Below, in pieces: positions 1 to 8,945 of a stretch of DNA of 64,000 nt. A model generated the notes under the pieces. It had not been told where the DNA came from, searched no databases, and saw nothing but the letters and a program-made list of their open reading frames with translations. The DNA is from Agrostemma githago (Eukaryota; Streptophyta; Magnoliopsida; Caryophyllales; Caryophyllaceae). The DNA lies in NCBI GenBank assembly GCA_958450325.1, contig OY288256.1, positions 42,550,953-42,614,952 on the forward strand, read 5' to 3'. How positions within the stretch are numbered: the stretch's first letter is position 1; the number at the start of each line of letters is the position of its first letter. A program made the position numbers and the translations under genes.

Positions 1-669
1 GATTACCACCCTAATCCTGATTCATGCTGGTATTGGAGGAAGATATGCCAAGTTCGAGATGTCCTGAACCCCGCGTACAGTTCTAATGCATTAGCTATTC
101 ACGGTTCTAACAGTTATACTGTCGCGAGAGCCTACAATTGGCTGAGGATTAAGCGTGAAGAGGTTAAATGGTGTCCTTTTGTTTGGACAAGATGGTCCAT
201 TCCTAAACACAACATCCTGGCTTGGATGATTCAGCAAGGAGGACTGAATTTGAAGACCAAATTGAGCAGTTTGGGTATCACTGACGACGGCCGATGCATT
301 ATTTGCGATACTGCGGAAGAGACAATGCAACATCTGTTTCATGAATGTGACTATAGTAAGAAAGTTCTTAATGAAGTCAATCAGCTAATCCCTTTTTCGC
401 CAAAGCTAGATATGCAGGACGAGCATAGAAAGAGAATGAAGGGAACCAAAATGCAAAGAGCTATCAAGAATGGCCTGATTAAGTCAATTCTCCATCATAT
501 TTGGATCCAACGGAACAAGGTTAGAGTGGAAGAGCAAATAATCCGACCAAAAATTTTGGCTAAACGTATCATTAAGGAATTCTTTGGATTTTGCAAGAGT
601 AAATGTAACCAAAAGTTCATTGATAAGGATAGGAATTTTATAATGGCCCTTTTGAGGCATACGATGTAA
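1..669 (+). CDS. LINE ORF2 C-terminal fragment, RT zinc-binding domain
   Basis: The frame is open from the first base, so this is a 5'-incomplete coding region of 222 codons. It matches the zinc-binding domain that closes plant LINE ORF2 proteins (zf-RVT type). Around the middle are the Cys-x2-Cys pair CIIC and a His/Cys pair (HLFHEC), preceded by the typical W-x-W region (VWTRWSIPKHNILAW). The C-terminal end contains the IWIQRNKVR segment common in these proteins. The catalytic RT domain would lie upstream of the window. The fragment has no internal stop, so it may come from a relatively recent copy. Function is inferred from the family: target-primed reverse transcription of its own mRNA. 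Confidence 0.8.
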   Translation, partial: DYHPNPDSCWYWRKICQVRDVLNPAYSSNALAIHGSNSYTVARAYNWLRIKREEVKWCPFVWTRWSIPKHNILAWMIQQGGLNLKTKLSSLGITDDGRCIICDTAEETMQHLFHECDYSKKVLNEVNQLIPFSPKLDMQDEHRKRMKGTKMQRAIKNGLIKSILHHIWIQRNKVRVEEQIIRPKILAKRIIKEFFGFCKSKCNQKFIDKDRNFIMALLRHTM

Positions 670-722
670 TTGCGACTGTACAGTCTTTTTTTTAATATAC
701 TTACCTTTTAACTTAAAAAAAA
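1..722 (+). mobile_element. LINE (non-LTR retrotransposon) 3' end with poly(A)
   Basis: This is the 3' part of a plant L1-type LINE cut by the left window edge. Its reading frame is open from base 1 to a stop at 667-669. A short A-rich tail follows (A run at about 714-722). Directly after the tail the sequence switches to a different LINE frame, starting in the region before the RT domain. The fragment therefore looks inserted into another LINE rather than being its continuation. The 5' end and any TSD lie outside the window. Confidence 0.8.
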
Positions 723-1386
723 GGTAATAGTATTCAAGATGCTTTCCTTGAGTTCTATCAGGGGTTGCTTGGTGACAAGAAGCAATTCCAACCTGTTAGA
801 GCCTCCATTATAGCACAAGGACCGGTATGTAATACTTCCCATATAAATACCCTCCTTACGCCTGTCATAAATACCCTCCTTACGCCTTTCAAGGCTGCCT
901 CTGGGGATAAAGTCCCTGGCCCTGATGGCTTTTCGAGCTCGTTTTATAAGGATGCTTTGAAGATTGTGGGTGATGATGTGAGTGGGGCAATTATTGATTT
1001 CTTTGAACATGGTAAACTGCTTAAGCAGCTGAATTCCACCAATATGACACTCGTGCCTAAATGTGAACGACCTGAATCTGTCATTCAATTTAGACCGATT
1101 GGTTGCTGCAATATGCTTTACAAGGTCATCTCTAAATTGCTTTGTAACAGGTTGGCAATTGTATTGCCCCATATCGTTCAGGGTAACCAGGGGCATTCAT
1201 TAAAGGAAGATCGATCATTGAGAATGTCCTAATTTGCCAAGACCTCGTTAATATGTACTCTCGCTAGGAAGAATGTTTCTCCTAGATGTATGTTTAAGCT
1301 AGATCTTCAAAAAGCTTACGATACCATCGAATGGGACTTTGTGGAAGAATTATTGACAAATCTGAAATTCCCTCCCAGATTTATCT
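723..1386 (+). pseudogene. LINE ORF2 reverse transcriptase, N-terminal half (decayed)
   Basis: The frame opens right after the poly(A) of the upstream LINE and reads the region before RT (AFLEFYQGLLG). It then reads the RT motifs KVPGPDGF, FRPIGCCNMLYKVISK and, after frame changes, FKLDLQKAYDTIEWDF, which holds the first catalytic Asp. The main frame stops at 1230-1232. The expected RT sequence continues in other frames from about 1200 and about 1265, so at least two frameshifts are present, and an in-frame TAG lies at about 1263. The gene is interrupted at 1386 by a reversed LINE and resumes at 1905. Confidence 0.8.
1371..1386. repeat. 16-bp target-site duplication, left copy
   Basis: The 16-mer beginning cctcccag and ending ttatct is repeated exactly at 1889-1904. 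The two copies bracket the reversed LINE fragment. Length and position fit target-primed reverse transcription of a LINE. Confidence 0.9.
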
Positions 1387-1888
1387 TTTTTTTTGGTAAA
1401 TGGTAAGTAGTATTAATTAATAATGTCGATTGCAATCATGCATTACATTCTTTTTTCCTTCAGGATCTATCATTTAGTCTAGATGCCTATTGTTTCTCGC
1501 CAAATAGGATCTAGTTTGGTAGTAATACACCCTACGCAATTTCTAACTTTCATCCGGATCACCAATTGCACCTGTTGCACTACTATTTGAGGTCTTTTCA
1601 CTGTCTGTTCATGGCACGCCCTGTTTCGTTCAGTCCATATATTATAGACTAACGCCACAATGCTTGCATGAACAATCTTCTTCTGACATAAGGATTTGTA
1701 CCTTCTTGCACCAGTCCATACCAGGACATCTTCGTTAGGCAGCTGAACTCCAAGCCATTGCTGCAATAAGCTAATACACTGGGTGCTATACGGACATTTG
1801 AAAAACAAATGCTTACAGTTTTCAGGTTCATCACCACAAAGGTAGCATCTTTCAGACTGGACAAGGCCAAAATGTTTAAGGCGCACCA
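1387..1888 (-). mobile_element. 5'-truncated LINE inserted in reverse in another LINE
   Basis: A 0.5-kb block bounded by a perfect 16-bp TSD (1371-1386 and 1889-1904). On the minus strand it ends in a poly(A) tail, seen here as a T run at 1386-1394. It holds only the last part of ORF2, so it is strongly 5' truncated, as is typical of LINE insertion. The host LINE reading frame resumes after the right TSD. All hallmarks of LINE retrotransposition are visible. Confidence 0.92.
1479..1888 (-). CDS. LINE ORF2 C-terminal zinc-binding fragment
   Basis: This minus-strand frame runs open from the inner edge of the TSD to a stop at 1479-1481. It contains a Cys-x2-Cys pair (CYLC), then KHLFFKCPYS, matching the zinc-binding domain of plant LINE ORF2, and later the IWTERNRACH segment. 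It has the same architecture as the fragment at 1-669 but the sequences differ clearly, so it represents another LINE lineage. There is no start codon of its own: it is a 5'-truncated copy and not a functional gene. About 90 nt of 3' UTR separate the stop from the poly(A). Confidence 0.85.
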
Positions 1889-1904
1889 CCTCCCAGATTT
1901 ATCT
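1889..1904. repeat. 16-bp target-site duplication, right copy
   Basis: Exact repeat of 1371-1386, directly adjoining the truncated 5' end of the reversed LINE. Confidence 0.9.
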
Positions 1905-2618
1905 CTTTGGTTATTCAATGTATGACTACCACCACATATTCTATTGTGCTAAATGAAAGTTCGTTTGGGTTCTTTAAAGGCAAACGAGGACTAAGACAGG
2001 GAGACCCCATCTCGCCTCTTCTCTTTACCTTGTGCATGAAGTACCTTACAAGAACAATTGCATATGCTACCTCCAATTGGGATTTTAGTTATCATCCTCA
2101 ATGTAAGGTGTTAAAACTCACTCATCTTGTATTTGCGGATGACTTGCTTGTGTTCTGTAAGGGGGATGTTTCCTCTATTATGCTGCTTATGCATGCTTTC
2201 TCCACGTTCTCTCAAGCTTTTGGGCTTGGTATGAACAAGGACAAATCAGAAGTGTTCTATTGTGGTATGAAGGAGCAAGACAAAGCTGATATTTTTCATG
2301 TGACTCGTATCAAAGAAGAATCACTTCCTTTCAGATACTTGGGCGTACCAGTCCAATCTGGTAAGCTTAATCGCCAGGAATATAGTATTCTCATCGAGAG
2401 GATCATAGCTCGAATTAGAAGTATAGGGGCTCGTAAACTATCCTATGCAGGCCGTGTCACCTCGATCAATTCCGTACTTAATACGCTGCACAACTACTGG
2501 GCAAGTATCTTCCTCTTGCCGAAGTATATCATTAAGAGGATAAAAGTGTTATGTAGAAATTAATTGTGGGATGGAAGTGCGGAATATCCCTAGAAAATCT
2601 AACGCGATACAGTGGCGG
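1905..2618 (+). pseudogene. LINE ORF2 reverse transcriptase, C-terminal half
   Basis: This continues the RT gene that starts at 723, after removal of the inserted LINE. It reads the RGLRQGDPISPLLF motif, then the catalytic FADD box at 2132-2143, the RYLGVP box near 2335-2350, and the thumb/connection region (RKLSYAGRVTSINSVL). A stop lies at 2561-2563, and the sequence up to about 2618 still resembles the start of the zinc-binding region. The gene is broken again at 2619 by the solo LTR. A short stretch at 4355-4417 after that LTR (KHCRVGIKT) may be its remainder. Confidence 0.82.
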
Positions 2619-3004
2619 TGTAGACACCCGCATTTTGACTGCCACGTGTCTATGGTAGTCTCCGAAAAGCACCCGATGATGATCGGACGCAAACGTGACT
2701 TGGTATACTCGGATTTGGGCTCGGAATTCATAATATCCGACATGGACTTTTAGCGGAGTAAAAATCTCACAAAACAGACCTCAAATTCAGGCCCAGTGGG
2801 TCATTCCGAGTCAAATAAGACTAATTTGGGCCAAAACCGACACCAAAAATATTTCCCGTCTTTTGGCGACCGGGTGAAAACCCGGTCAAAGGCGAAACCG
2901 TCACATAAACCAGCTGAGATCACTTTGGCGCAAAGAATCAAATTCAAAAAAGCTACCAAATCTTCAAAAGTCAACCTTCCCTATTTTGGCTCAACCGTTT
3001 GACC

Positions 3005-3114
3005 CACTCGATCGAGTGGATTGACCTCACTCGATCGAGTGGAGCCTTTTTACCCGGGCTTGGCCCATTTGTTAAGGCACTCGATCGAGTGCACTAGGGC
3101 CACTCGATCGAGTG
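3005..3114. repeat. Array of four CACTCGATCGAGTG palindromes
   Basis: Perfect 14-bp palindromes lie at 3005-3018, 3028-3041, 3078-3091 and 3101-3114, as two close pairs. Spacing within pairs is 23 bp from start to start. They lie immediately upstream of the TATA box of this LTR, in the U3 part. Confidence 0.95.
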
Positions 3115-3137
3115 CCCTTATGTCGTGGGGTAATGCC

Positions 3138-3145
3138 TATAAATA
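3138..3145 (+). promoter_or_regulatory. TATA box of solo LTR A
   Basis: TATAAATA followed by CCCC, 24 bp after the last palindrome. The same TATAAATACCCC context recurs in both LTRs of C and, on the minus strand, in those of B. Promoter function is inferred from position and conservation. Confidence 0.75.
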
Positions 3146-4354
3146 CCCCACGACACCCCCATGCATTTCAGACTTTTTTGTCACCTTCAACCCTACAATT
3201 TCAGTCACCTTCAACCCTACTACAACCCTACATACCTACTACAAACCCTAAGCAAAACCCATCAAAATCCGAGCCTCTATACCTTGGAAACCGACAGATA
3301 CACCCATACACACCACAACTCTCATACATCCTCGATACTCCCGAGCTTTGTCGCTATTCACGAGTCCATTTCCGAGGTTCTATACTAGCATGTATGTTGA
3401 GGGTGTCTTAAACCCCATTCTTTATTGACTTTAGACCATCATCCGACCATCCTATTTTCAAAACTATACACATCACGACACGTAGAACGACTTTGACCAC
3501 TTTGACGTGATAAGTCGGGACAAGACTACGGGACGTGAGATTAGGCTAGCAATACGCCGCAGTCTCATGTTCCCGTCCTTCGTTTAATATGCGACATAAT
3601 GCGTATTTAATCGAGGTTAGTCCGCCTACATATTTTCGCGGTCTAGTTTACATACGGGTCCGTCCCTTTAATTATATCGCATTATTTTTATTTCATTTCT
3701 TTACGTATTGTTGTATTGTGAACTCCGGGTTGTATTTCCGCCCGTGTAATTTGTACGTTATTTTTTTTACTTTCGAGCTTTGTTTATTTAATTGCTTTTA
3801 CGCTTTATAAATGAACCTCGCATGCTAAACCACTTTGACCCTAATAAGATGCATTAAATGACATAGTTAACACAAAATTCACATGCTTAGACAAAACGCT
3901 GTTTGCATATCATTTAATTATTTTACTAGCGCGCGTATCACGAACACGAACGATGTCTTAGTAGAGGCCGCCATGTGCGGGCGGGGTTGGGTGTCCTTAG
4001 TGGGCTTCCCAACACGTACCCTCACCCCTTACTCAGAACCTTTGGTTTCCGGATGTCCGAAACCCTTGGCGCACGAGAGTCATTCTTTACACGATTACCG
4101 GTATAGATGGTATCGGTATCGCAATGCAAAGGGACGAGCCCCATAAACTCTGAAATCGGAGTGGGCTTACTTTGTGTAAAGCCCATGACGACATAGAGTG
4201 GGCTCGTATGGTTCCGAATAACCACAAAATTCGGTGGCGACTCCATTTTGACTTAAATTTCGAACCCGAGAACAATCTTACCACGAGATTCATTCGCCTA
4301 CCCAAACCCGCGCTTCGCCGCGTCGGGGTGGACCTACGTCATGTCCACAGGCGG

Positions 4355-4733
4355 AAACACTGTAGAGTTGGGATTAAAACACACTGTAACTATGTCTTAG
4401 TAAAATTTAAATGGTAAAGTCGAACAATAGTCCTTAAATAAAATGGCCAAAATTTAAACAATCTACAAAAGGGGTTTGCCACAAGACATAATTATTAAAA
4501 TAAACAAGCAGGAACTACACTGCTCGCTAGCCCACACCCGAAAACACGTATACCTGCCACGTTAGAACATAACATCCACAATCAGTGGGGAGCAACGTCA
4601 ACGTTCTCCCAGCCGTATAAACGGGATTTTAAAACTGTAATTACTACTATAGAAAAATAGTAAAAATGAAAATCAGTAAAATATTATAAGGAAAATAAGC
4701 TTCCAGTGAAAAACTTCACGTAAGGAAACAATA
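4355..4733. other. Background between solo LTR and MITE
   Basis: The first 60 or so bases may be the tail of the LINE interrupted by solo LTR A, because the target sequence resumes here and reads WRKHCRVGIKT. The rest is AT-rich. I see no gene, RNA gene or repeat in it. Confidence 0.5.
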
Positions 4734-4735
4734 TA

Positions 4736-5060
4736 CTCCCTCCGATTACCTATTTTATTCCCCTTTCTTTTTGGGGAGGAAAATAAGGAGGGAGTATTAT
4801 ATATAAGTAAAATATGAAAGATAGAATGAAAAAGTAAGAGAGAAAAATATTATATTAATTAAATGAGAACAAGTGGGTGGAAAAGTAGGAGAGAAGAATA
4901 TTATATTAATTAAATGAGAAAAAATGGGGTGAAAAAGTAGGAGAGAGGAATATTATATTAATTAATGAGTAGTGAAAAACTTTCCTTAAATGGAAATAGG
5001 GAAGAAAATCAAACTCAGCCCAAAAAGGAAAGAGGGAAGAAAATAGGTAATCGGAGGGAG
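4736..5060. mobile_element. Stowaway-like MITE
   Basis: Terminal inverted repeats begin CTCCCTCCGATTACCTATTTT at the left, with the reverse complement at the right end (about 5038-5060). The element is flanked by TA (4734-4735 and 5061-5062). The CTCCCTCC terminus and TA target site are classic for Stowaway MITEs mobilised by Tc1/mariner transposases. Length is 325 bp and the interior is AT-rich and non-coding. An internal copy of the terminus (about 4788-4797) and a near-repeated block (about 4805-4960) suggest internal duplication. Confidence 0.85.
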
Positions 5061-5062
5061 TA

Positions 5063-5969
5063 ATAAAAATGAGTTTTCCGAAGAAAACATAAAACATTTG
5101 CCAACCTGCAAACCAAATTATATCGATAATAATAAAAATATTCAAAATGGCGTTATGAAAATTCGATCAGTGTGCACAAGGCTAGACTTTCACTAGGATA
5201 ATACTGGAAACTAGCTTCGAGAACTGTAGACTTAACTCATAACAGAATCCAGTCTCTAACTAGGCAACTCAACTATAACAGGACTGCGCGCAGCGAGGTC
5301 CTGGTTTAAGTAGTATACACCCCTTCTGGATACAAACCATATCCACTTCAACTCAACGCGACTTACACGATGCGATAACTAAGTTTAAGGGCACAATGCG
5401 CACTCTTCTGAACACAAACCATGCTTAGTTCAACAACCGGTGTGCCCCATAAAGACACACCAACCTTATAGTTGACGGCAAAAATGTACATCCTAGACTA
5501 TATTACTCTAACCCCACACTTTTCCTTATTCCATAACTCCAAAATCAAGCCATTATCGATATTTAAAAAGATATAATCATTATAAACAATATGGAGATAA
5601 AAGGAGTAATCATTACATTCTAAAAGAGGAAACTTTCTATTTTAGGAAACTTCTTAAAAATAGCATCATATCAAAATATCAAAAATATTAGTTAATACTA
5701 ACACAACATTTTTAGTAAACGATATAGATTTATAAAACTAATACTTTCGGCCTTAACGATATTAATTGTTAAAGGAGAACATTTGAGTTTATGAAATTAT
5801 TGAAATATCATACAAGTGTTTATAAAATAATTAAAAATATCTTAAACATTTTAATACTAATAATTAGGGTGTTTTCAAAATTTATAAAACTAAAATTCCC
5901 TATTATCAGTTTCGACAATACGAACATAAATAGGATTTTACGGCAAATGTAAAAATAAAATTTTTAATG
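5063..5969. other. AT-rich intergenic background
   Basis: Non-coding, strongly AT-rich sequence between two MITEs. No open frame of interest, RNA gene or repeat structure was recognised. Confidence 0.6.
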
Positions 5970-5980
5970 TCTTTTATTTA

Positions 5981-6517
5981 AGGGATTTTCTACGCGGTAC
6001 CCCTATATTTTTCACTTTTCTACATGGTACCCCTACCTTTTCTATGTCTATACATGGTACCCTTGAAGTTTACTATTTGTTTAACTAACGCCCCGAACGT
6101 TAGATTATGTTTTTAGCTTAGAATTAAGACTTAAATATCATTTAACTTAAATAATTAACAAGTAATTGAGCTTAATTTAAGTGTTATCATTTGATTTGAC
6201 AATATAATGTCAAAAATATAATCTGTTTAGATTCGGAGTATAACTGCAAACACGTACAAAATTGTTAGTTTAAGTTCAATTATCGGTTAGTTAGGTATGT
6301 TAAATGACGTTTAACTTTTAATTTTGAACATAAAAAGGTAATTTGTTGCCAAAACTTGTCGGGAAAAAAGGTTTAGGGGTACCAATAAAGATAATAATAA
6401 AGTTTAGGGGGTACCAAAGAAACTTTTAGTAAAGTACAAGGGTACCATGTATACATGTAAAAATTGTAGGGGTACAAGGTAGAAAAGTAAAAAGTTCAGG
6501 GGTACCACGTAGAAAAT
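5981..6517. mobile_element. Mutator-like MITE with GGTACC-rich terminal repeats
   Basis: The left end (ttttctacgcggtacccct) and the reverse complement of the right end (ttttctacgtggtacccct) form long terminal inverted repeats of roughly 90 bp. They are flanked by an identical 11-12 bp stretch, tcttttattta (5970-5980 and 6518-6528). A TSD of 9-11 bp is typical of Mutator-like elements. The termini contain repeated GGTACC-CCT units about 30 bp apart on both arms. No transposase is present, so it is a non-autonomous element. The exact ends are uncertain by a few bases. Confidence 0.75.
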
Positions 6518-6528
6518 TCTTTTATTTA

Positions 6529-7057
6529 ATTAAACCATTAAACAAATTTAGAATATGATAAAGGGTGATTTAAATCTCAAAGTTTCAGATTTAAATATTT
6601 TCAAAAGGGCTGGAAAAATAATTCTTTTAGGTGTAACAGATCATTTTAACGATAAATCGTAATTTTGTCTAAAACTCGTTACTATTAATTAAAGACTTTA
6701 ATAAATAGTACAAAAATTACGTAAAATAGTTAAAATATATATTTTTGGACATTCTGTCCAGAAAAGAAAATTTTCCAGAATCCTTAAACTCGGTTAAAGG
6801 GTTTTCTCGTTAATCGTCTAATCTCGACAAAAACGATTAATAAAAATAGTAATTACAAAACGATTTAAGTATTAATATGCAAAAACTATTATTAAACTTA
6901 AAAATCATGATTTTCCAGAAACTAAATTTTTTCCTGATTTCCAAAAAAAATCCAGATTTAATAAATCCCGTTAAAACCGTCTTTTAAACCCGTTTTCACA
7001 ATTAACGATTTCCTTAATAAAACTTATCGCTCCTAACATTTTATTAAAGCACTAAAG
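6529..7057. other. AT-rich intergenic background
   Basis: Non-coding AT-rich sequence up to the insertion site of element F. No gene or structured repeat was seen. It continues at 14943 beyond F. Confidence 0.6.
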
Positions 7058-7062
7058 ATCAT

Positions 7063-8692
7063 TGATAATTGTCGTTTGTAGTGCCTATTCTGTAGTGTTT
7101 TGGTCCCATTTTCCTTGTGGAACCGCTCCTTTGGAGCGGTTTATGGGCTTCTTATGTTTCCTTTAGCTCGTTTCAGGTTCCCGAGGCCGTTCATGAAGAG
7201 TTGGAGTGATTCCGACTCAATACATATGCATTTTGGAGCCAACGAAGCTAAGGAACGATGACTCGATGCCTTGGAATCGACCCCGAGACCTTGGGACCCA
7301 ATCCCGAGCCTCCGAGACCCGATCCCGAGTCCCGAGAATCGATGAGAAGGCCATGAGAACCAAGGAGGGACCGAAAAGTTCATATTGGAGGCCTACAAGA
7401 CTATTCCCGATCGGGTATGGCCTCATCCCGATCGGGAATAAAGAGGAAAGCAAGGAGCGGCCACTGTGAGGTGTTCCCGATCGGGATTCCCACTTTCCCG
7501 ATCGGGATTTCCCACTTTCCCGATCGGGAAAGTCCCAGCTCAGCCCGTGCTTTGTTCCTTCCTTCTCCTTTCATTCTTAAACCCTATGTATACCCCCCTC
7601 TTGTATTAAGACCTGATCTCATGTTGTTTTCTTGATTCCTCCTAAAACCCTAGACTACTTTAGGTTAGATTAGATTAGATTAGTGTAGATTAGTCGGTAA
7701 TTAGTTAGTTAATCATAGTTTAGTACTTGTATTAAGGGAATTCTTCAAGAATCACCCAAGATTGACAACCTAGGGTGTTTGTATTGGATTCTTCTCATTA
7801 ATGCAAGTGTCTTCCTTTCTTCTTCCTCTAAGTATGGTATAATCTTTCCTCCTTTCTCTTATTCTTGTTTTGTTCTTCCAAGTTTCAATCTTTGTTCATC
7901 TTAATGTTTGTAGTTCATAGTTTTCATTAGTTTGTTTATGTTTGTTTTGGTTCTTAGTTTGATTCATCTTGTTTTTGTTAGTTATAGTTTGATAATGATA
8001 GAGTAGTGTTCTTGCTAGGGTTAGTAGGGTGATTAGGGTGTTAATTGGGTGATTAAGGGTTTGTTAGAGATGATGGGTGGAAGATTTGGGTTTCTTCTTG
8101 GTTTATGCACATCACATGTTTGTTGAATTGCTTGAAAGACTAAGTAGGTTGGAATGCTTGTTTTTCTTGCCTTTCTTTGTGGGTGTTAGTTTGTTGTGGG
8201 TTCGGTTCCCTCATTAAGTTGCGAGAGCCCGGTGAGGACGACCCCTAGGTCAAGTCTAAGTTGCGAGAGCCCGGATTGGACCTAGGACCATAGCGCGCTA
8301 GAACCCCGTTTGTGTTGTGTGTCGCCTCGGTGGGTTCTAGGTGGAACCTCTAGGTTGGTCTAAGTTGCGAGAGCCCGGACCGACCTAGATCACCCTACTA
8401 CCTCCTCCTCTCTAGTTCTCCCTCGACCACTACGTTACCCCTTTGACCCCGACCTAATCCTAGCCCTTTTTCCTTGTTTGCTTTCCTTAGTCATAGTCTT
8501 AGCCTTAGTCTCTTCCCTCCTCAACATTCTTTAGGATAGTTTAGTCCGTTGACCGAGTCTAGTTTTTAGGCGACCTTAGTCTAGGCTATACTTTACCGTC
8601 CCTGTGGATTCGACCCGACTTGCCCTATCTACCGTAGGAATAGCCGGTTATTTTATTGACGGTTGGGATTCCACGACAAATCCCTCCCATCA
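7063..8692 (+). repeat. 5' LTR of element F
   Basis: It runs from TGATAATTGTCG to CCCTCCCATCA. U3 holds five CCCGATCGGG palindromes (7406-7528), followed by a TATA-like sequence near 7586 (tatgtatacccccc). Further on there is an AGATT microrepeat (about 7666-7695), three copies of GTTGCGAGAGCCCGG (about 8218-8372), and ccctgtggattcgaccc at 8600-8616 close to the LTR end. Confidence 0.95.
7406..7528. repeat. Five CCCGATCGGG palindromes in the F 5' LTR
   Basis: Perfect palindromes lie at 7406-7415, 7427-7436, 7476-7485, 7497-7506 and 7519-7528, with 21-22 bp start-to-start spacing inside clusters. They sit upstream of the TATA-like site. The same array is present in the 3' LTR at about 13651-13773. 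Confidence 0.95.
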
Positions 8693-8695
8693 ATT

Positions 8696-8713
8696 TGGCG
8701 CCGTTGCCGGGGA
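8696..8713 (+). promoter_or_regulatory. Primer-binding site, tRNA-Asp type (element F)
   Basis: TGGCGCCGTTGCCGGGGA, three bases after the LTR end. It is the reverse complement of the 3' end of plant tRNA-Asp (known from the family), used to prime minus-strand DNA synthesis. The identical 18-mer occurs in elements E and D. Confidence 0.9.
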
Positions 8714-8945
8714 CGGTGCTAGTTTAGACTTTTTTTTCCTAATTACTTGGCTTTGTCTTTGTGTTGTGTTTTCTTTTTCTTTTTGGTTACTTTGCTTCTT
8801 GAGTGTGAGCGGTTTATTTCTCTCTCGTCTAGTGCCCAAAAAGCACTAGACTTCTCACGTTTGTTCTTAGTCTACAGTTTGTGCTTAGAGGTGGTGATTA
8901 TCTTCTTCTTGCAACTTAGAGCCGCTTTAACGGACGGTTGCTAGA

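Larger units (their letters stand above)
2619..4349 (+). mobile_element. Solo LTR A of a Tat/Retand-type element
   Basis: It starts TGTAGACACC and ends TCATGTCCACA, the same ends as the LTRs of elements B and C, and is flanked by the perfect 5-bp TSD ggcgg (2614-2618 and 4350-4354). No internal region follows, so this is a solo LTR left by unequal recombination between two LTRs. At 1,731 bp it is about 0.9 kb shorter than the LTRs of B and C, with the middle part missing or different. It carries four 14-bp palindromes just upstream of a TATA box. Confidence 0.93.

Noticed and set aside
3005..3114. CRISPR-like array from repeated palindromes with spacers
   Set aside because: The repeats are only 12-14 bp with irregular, non-unique spacing, in a plant LTR next to a TATA box.
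7206..7635. Several overlapping frames of 70-90 residues in the LTRs of E and F
   Set aside because: They run across the palindrome arrays and a U3 region, repeat identically in each LTR, and have no family similarity.
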